Assembly (NCBI GenBank): GCA_013141065.1
Contig: JABFRR010000004.1
Location: forward strand, 99,061-163,060
Direction of reading: 5' to 3'
Length of the DNA: 64,000 nucleotides
Source: Bacteriovoracaceae bacterium
Lineage (GTDB): Bacteria > Bdellovibrionota > Bacteriovoracia > Bacteriovoracales > Bacteriovoracaceae
Part shown: piece by piece, positions 63,250-64,000 of the stretch
How positions within the stretch are numbered: the stretch's first letter is position 1
Layout: the number at the start of each line of letters is the position of its first letter
The notes under the pieces: model-generated
What the model saw: only the letters and a program-made list of their open reading frames with translations
Told to the model about the DNA's origin: nothing
Database searches by the model: none
Position numbers and translations under genes: made by a program

Positions 63250-64000
63250 CACGGCCTCCTTTTGCAAGTTGTGCAATGTTATTTTTAGTAACTAGTATGT
63301 CGGTAATAAAATGTAAAAATTACAAGTTCGATTCTTTCAGGTCTGCCTTTTTTTCCAATCCATTCGGTAACTTCTTTTAACTTGAACAAAATTTATAAAT
63401 GGACTGTCTTTGTCTTGGATGAAGCCTTACGTTGTTTTGCAAAATCTATACCCTATTTTAGTTGTTTTGATAACTTTTCACCAAATTCAAAACTTGTTTC
63501 CAAAATTGAGTTTCAGTGGTTCCTTCTGACAAGCATAAATAGAAGACTTTTCGTTTCCTTTTACCGCAATTATAAATTCATATTTATACTCGGAGCAATT
63601 TGATAATCGCCTATTGGCATACAGAGCATCAAGTAAAAAAAATAATTTTCAACTTAGGATGCTCTTTAAAAATCCTCTAAAATCTTCTAAATGCTGTTTG
63701 TTCCGAATCGTTTTTACTCGGCCATCAACCCTCATGATAGGTTCAGGACACATTGAATGACTTGTCTAAAATTTGATGAACAATTGAACCTGCTAAGATG
63801 TTGTGCCAAACTCAAGGCGTCGTTTATTTTCATCAAAAATGTTCTTCGATCATGCAACAATCACAAACGACTTTTTCTGAGCGATAATAGCCAGAGCCAT
63901 CTGTTGCTAATAAATAATGTGATTGACCATTTATTTTCATAAACTCAAACTGTTCAAGAGTTTTTGACCTTGAATGTATGAAAATAATCGTTGAAAAACA
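63250..64000 (-). pseudogene. 5' part of the DDE transposase interrupted by IS3-like copy 2
   Basis: Read on the minus strand from the right edge, the fragments include FMKINGQSHYLLATDGSGYY and RSEKVVCDCCMIEEHF. They are followed by NILAGSIVHQILD, KNDSEQTAFRRF, EHPKLKIIFF and, close to the IS, EWIGKKGRPERIELVIF and NIAQLAKGGR. These are the successive motifs of the same DDE transposase whose end is at 60746-61056. Several stops and frameshifts interrupt it, so it was dead before or after the IS3-like insertion. Its start lies beyond the window. Confidence 0.65.

Noticed and set aside
63382..63603. Separate 73-residue plus-strand gene
   Set aside because: It lies antisense to the DDE transposase motifs read on the minus strand and has no ribosome-binding site or domain.

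Overview
The window is low-GC bacterial DNA, dense in genes and rich in secreted, outer-membrane and lipoprotein genes. MotA/MotB stators, an HD-GYP c-di-GMP phosphodiesterase, a pair of ArsA/GET3-like ATPases, a PhaR-type regulator and very large surface lipoproteins together fit a Gram-negative member of the Bdellovibrionota, most like the Bacteriovorax/Peredibacter side. This placement is inferred from gene content and base composition; the window has no rRNA or other decisive marker.

Positions 1-11.8 kb hold envelope, motility and signalling genes. A c-di-GMP phosphodiesterase and a diverged SpoIIE/PP2C-like protein come first, then motA-motB. Divergent from motAB is a four-gene run of two outer-membrane-type proteins, a PEGA/TPR protein and a 672-residue membrane protein that resembles the end of FliF joined to part of FliG. 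Two unfamiliar genes on the minus strand face this run. The set looks like a possible non-canonical trans-envelope motor and is the most interesting candidate system here.

Positions 11.8-14.0 kb hold copy 1 of an IS3-like element carrying an extra small gene. Positions 14.2-27.3 kb hold three consecutive giant lipoproteins (about 1,365, 1,445 and 1,513 residues). Their N-terminal repeats differ, but all three end in the same FGE/C-type-lectin-like module. Positions 27.3-36.5 kb, on the minus strand, form a tight eight-gene run: outer-membrane protein, two ArsA-like ATPases, glutamate-cysteine ligase, cystathionine beta-synthase, cystathionine gamma-lyase/synthase and two secreted paralogues. 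It links transsulfuration to gamma-glutamylcysteine synthesis. A phaR-like gene follows.

Positions 37.3-49.2 kb hold a TPR lipoprotein, a small lipoprotein with no normal start codon, a complete Dpp/Opp-type peptide ABC importer ending in a clear terminator, and two genes for a degenerate HD-GYP-like protein and a long coiled-coil protein.

Positions 49.25-64 kb are accessory DNA. A tRNA-Leu gene is followed at once by a tyrosine integrase, an excisionase-like HTH gene and a phage/plasmid-type ATPase, so an integrative element sits at the tRNA. The region has been repeatedly hit by insertion sequences: IS110-like, IS66-like, IS630-like (cleanly interrupting an RCC1-repeat lipoprotein gene), and a second inverted IS3-like copy inside an older DDE transposase gene. 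Nearly all these transposases carry frameshifts, while the core genes do not. A PAP2 phosphatase gene near 60 kb has a hairpin over its ribosome-binding site. The two IS3-like copies form a 2.2-kb inverted repeat about 47 kb apart.
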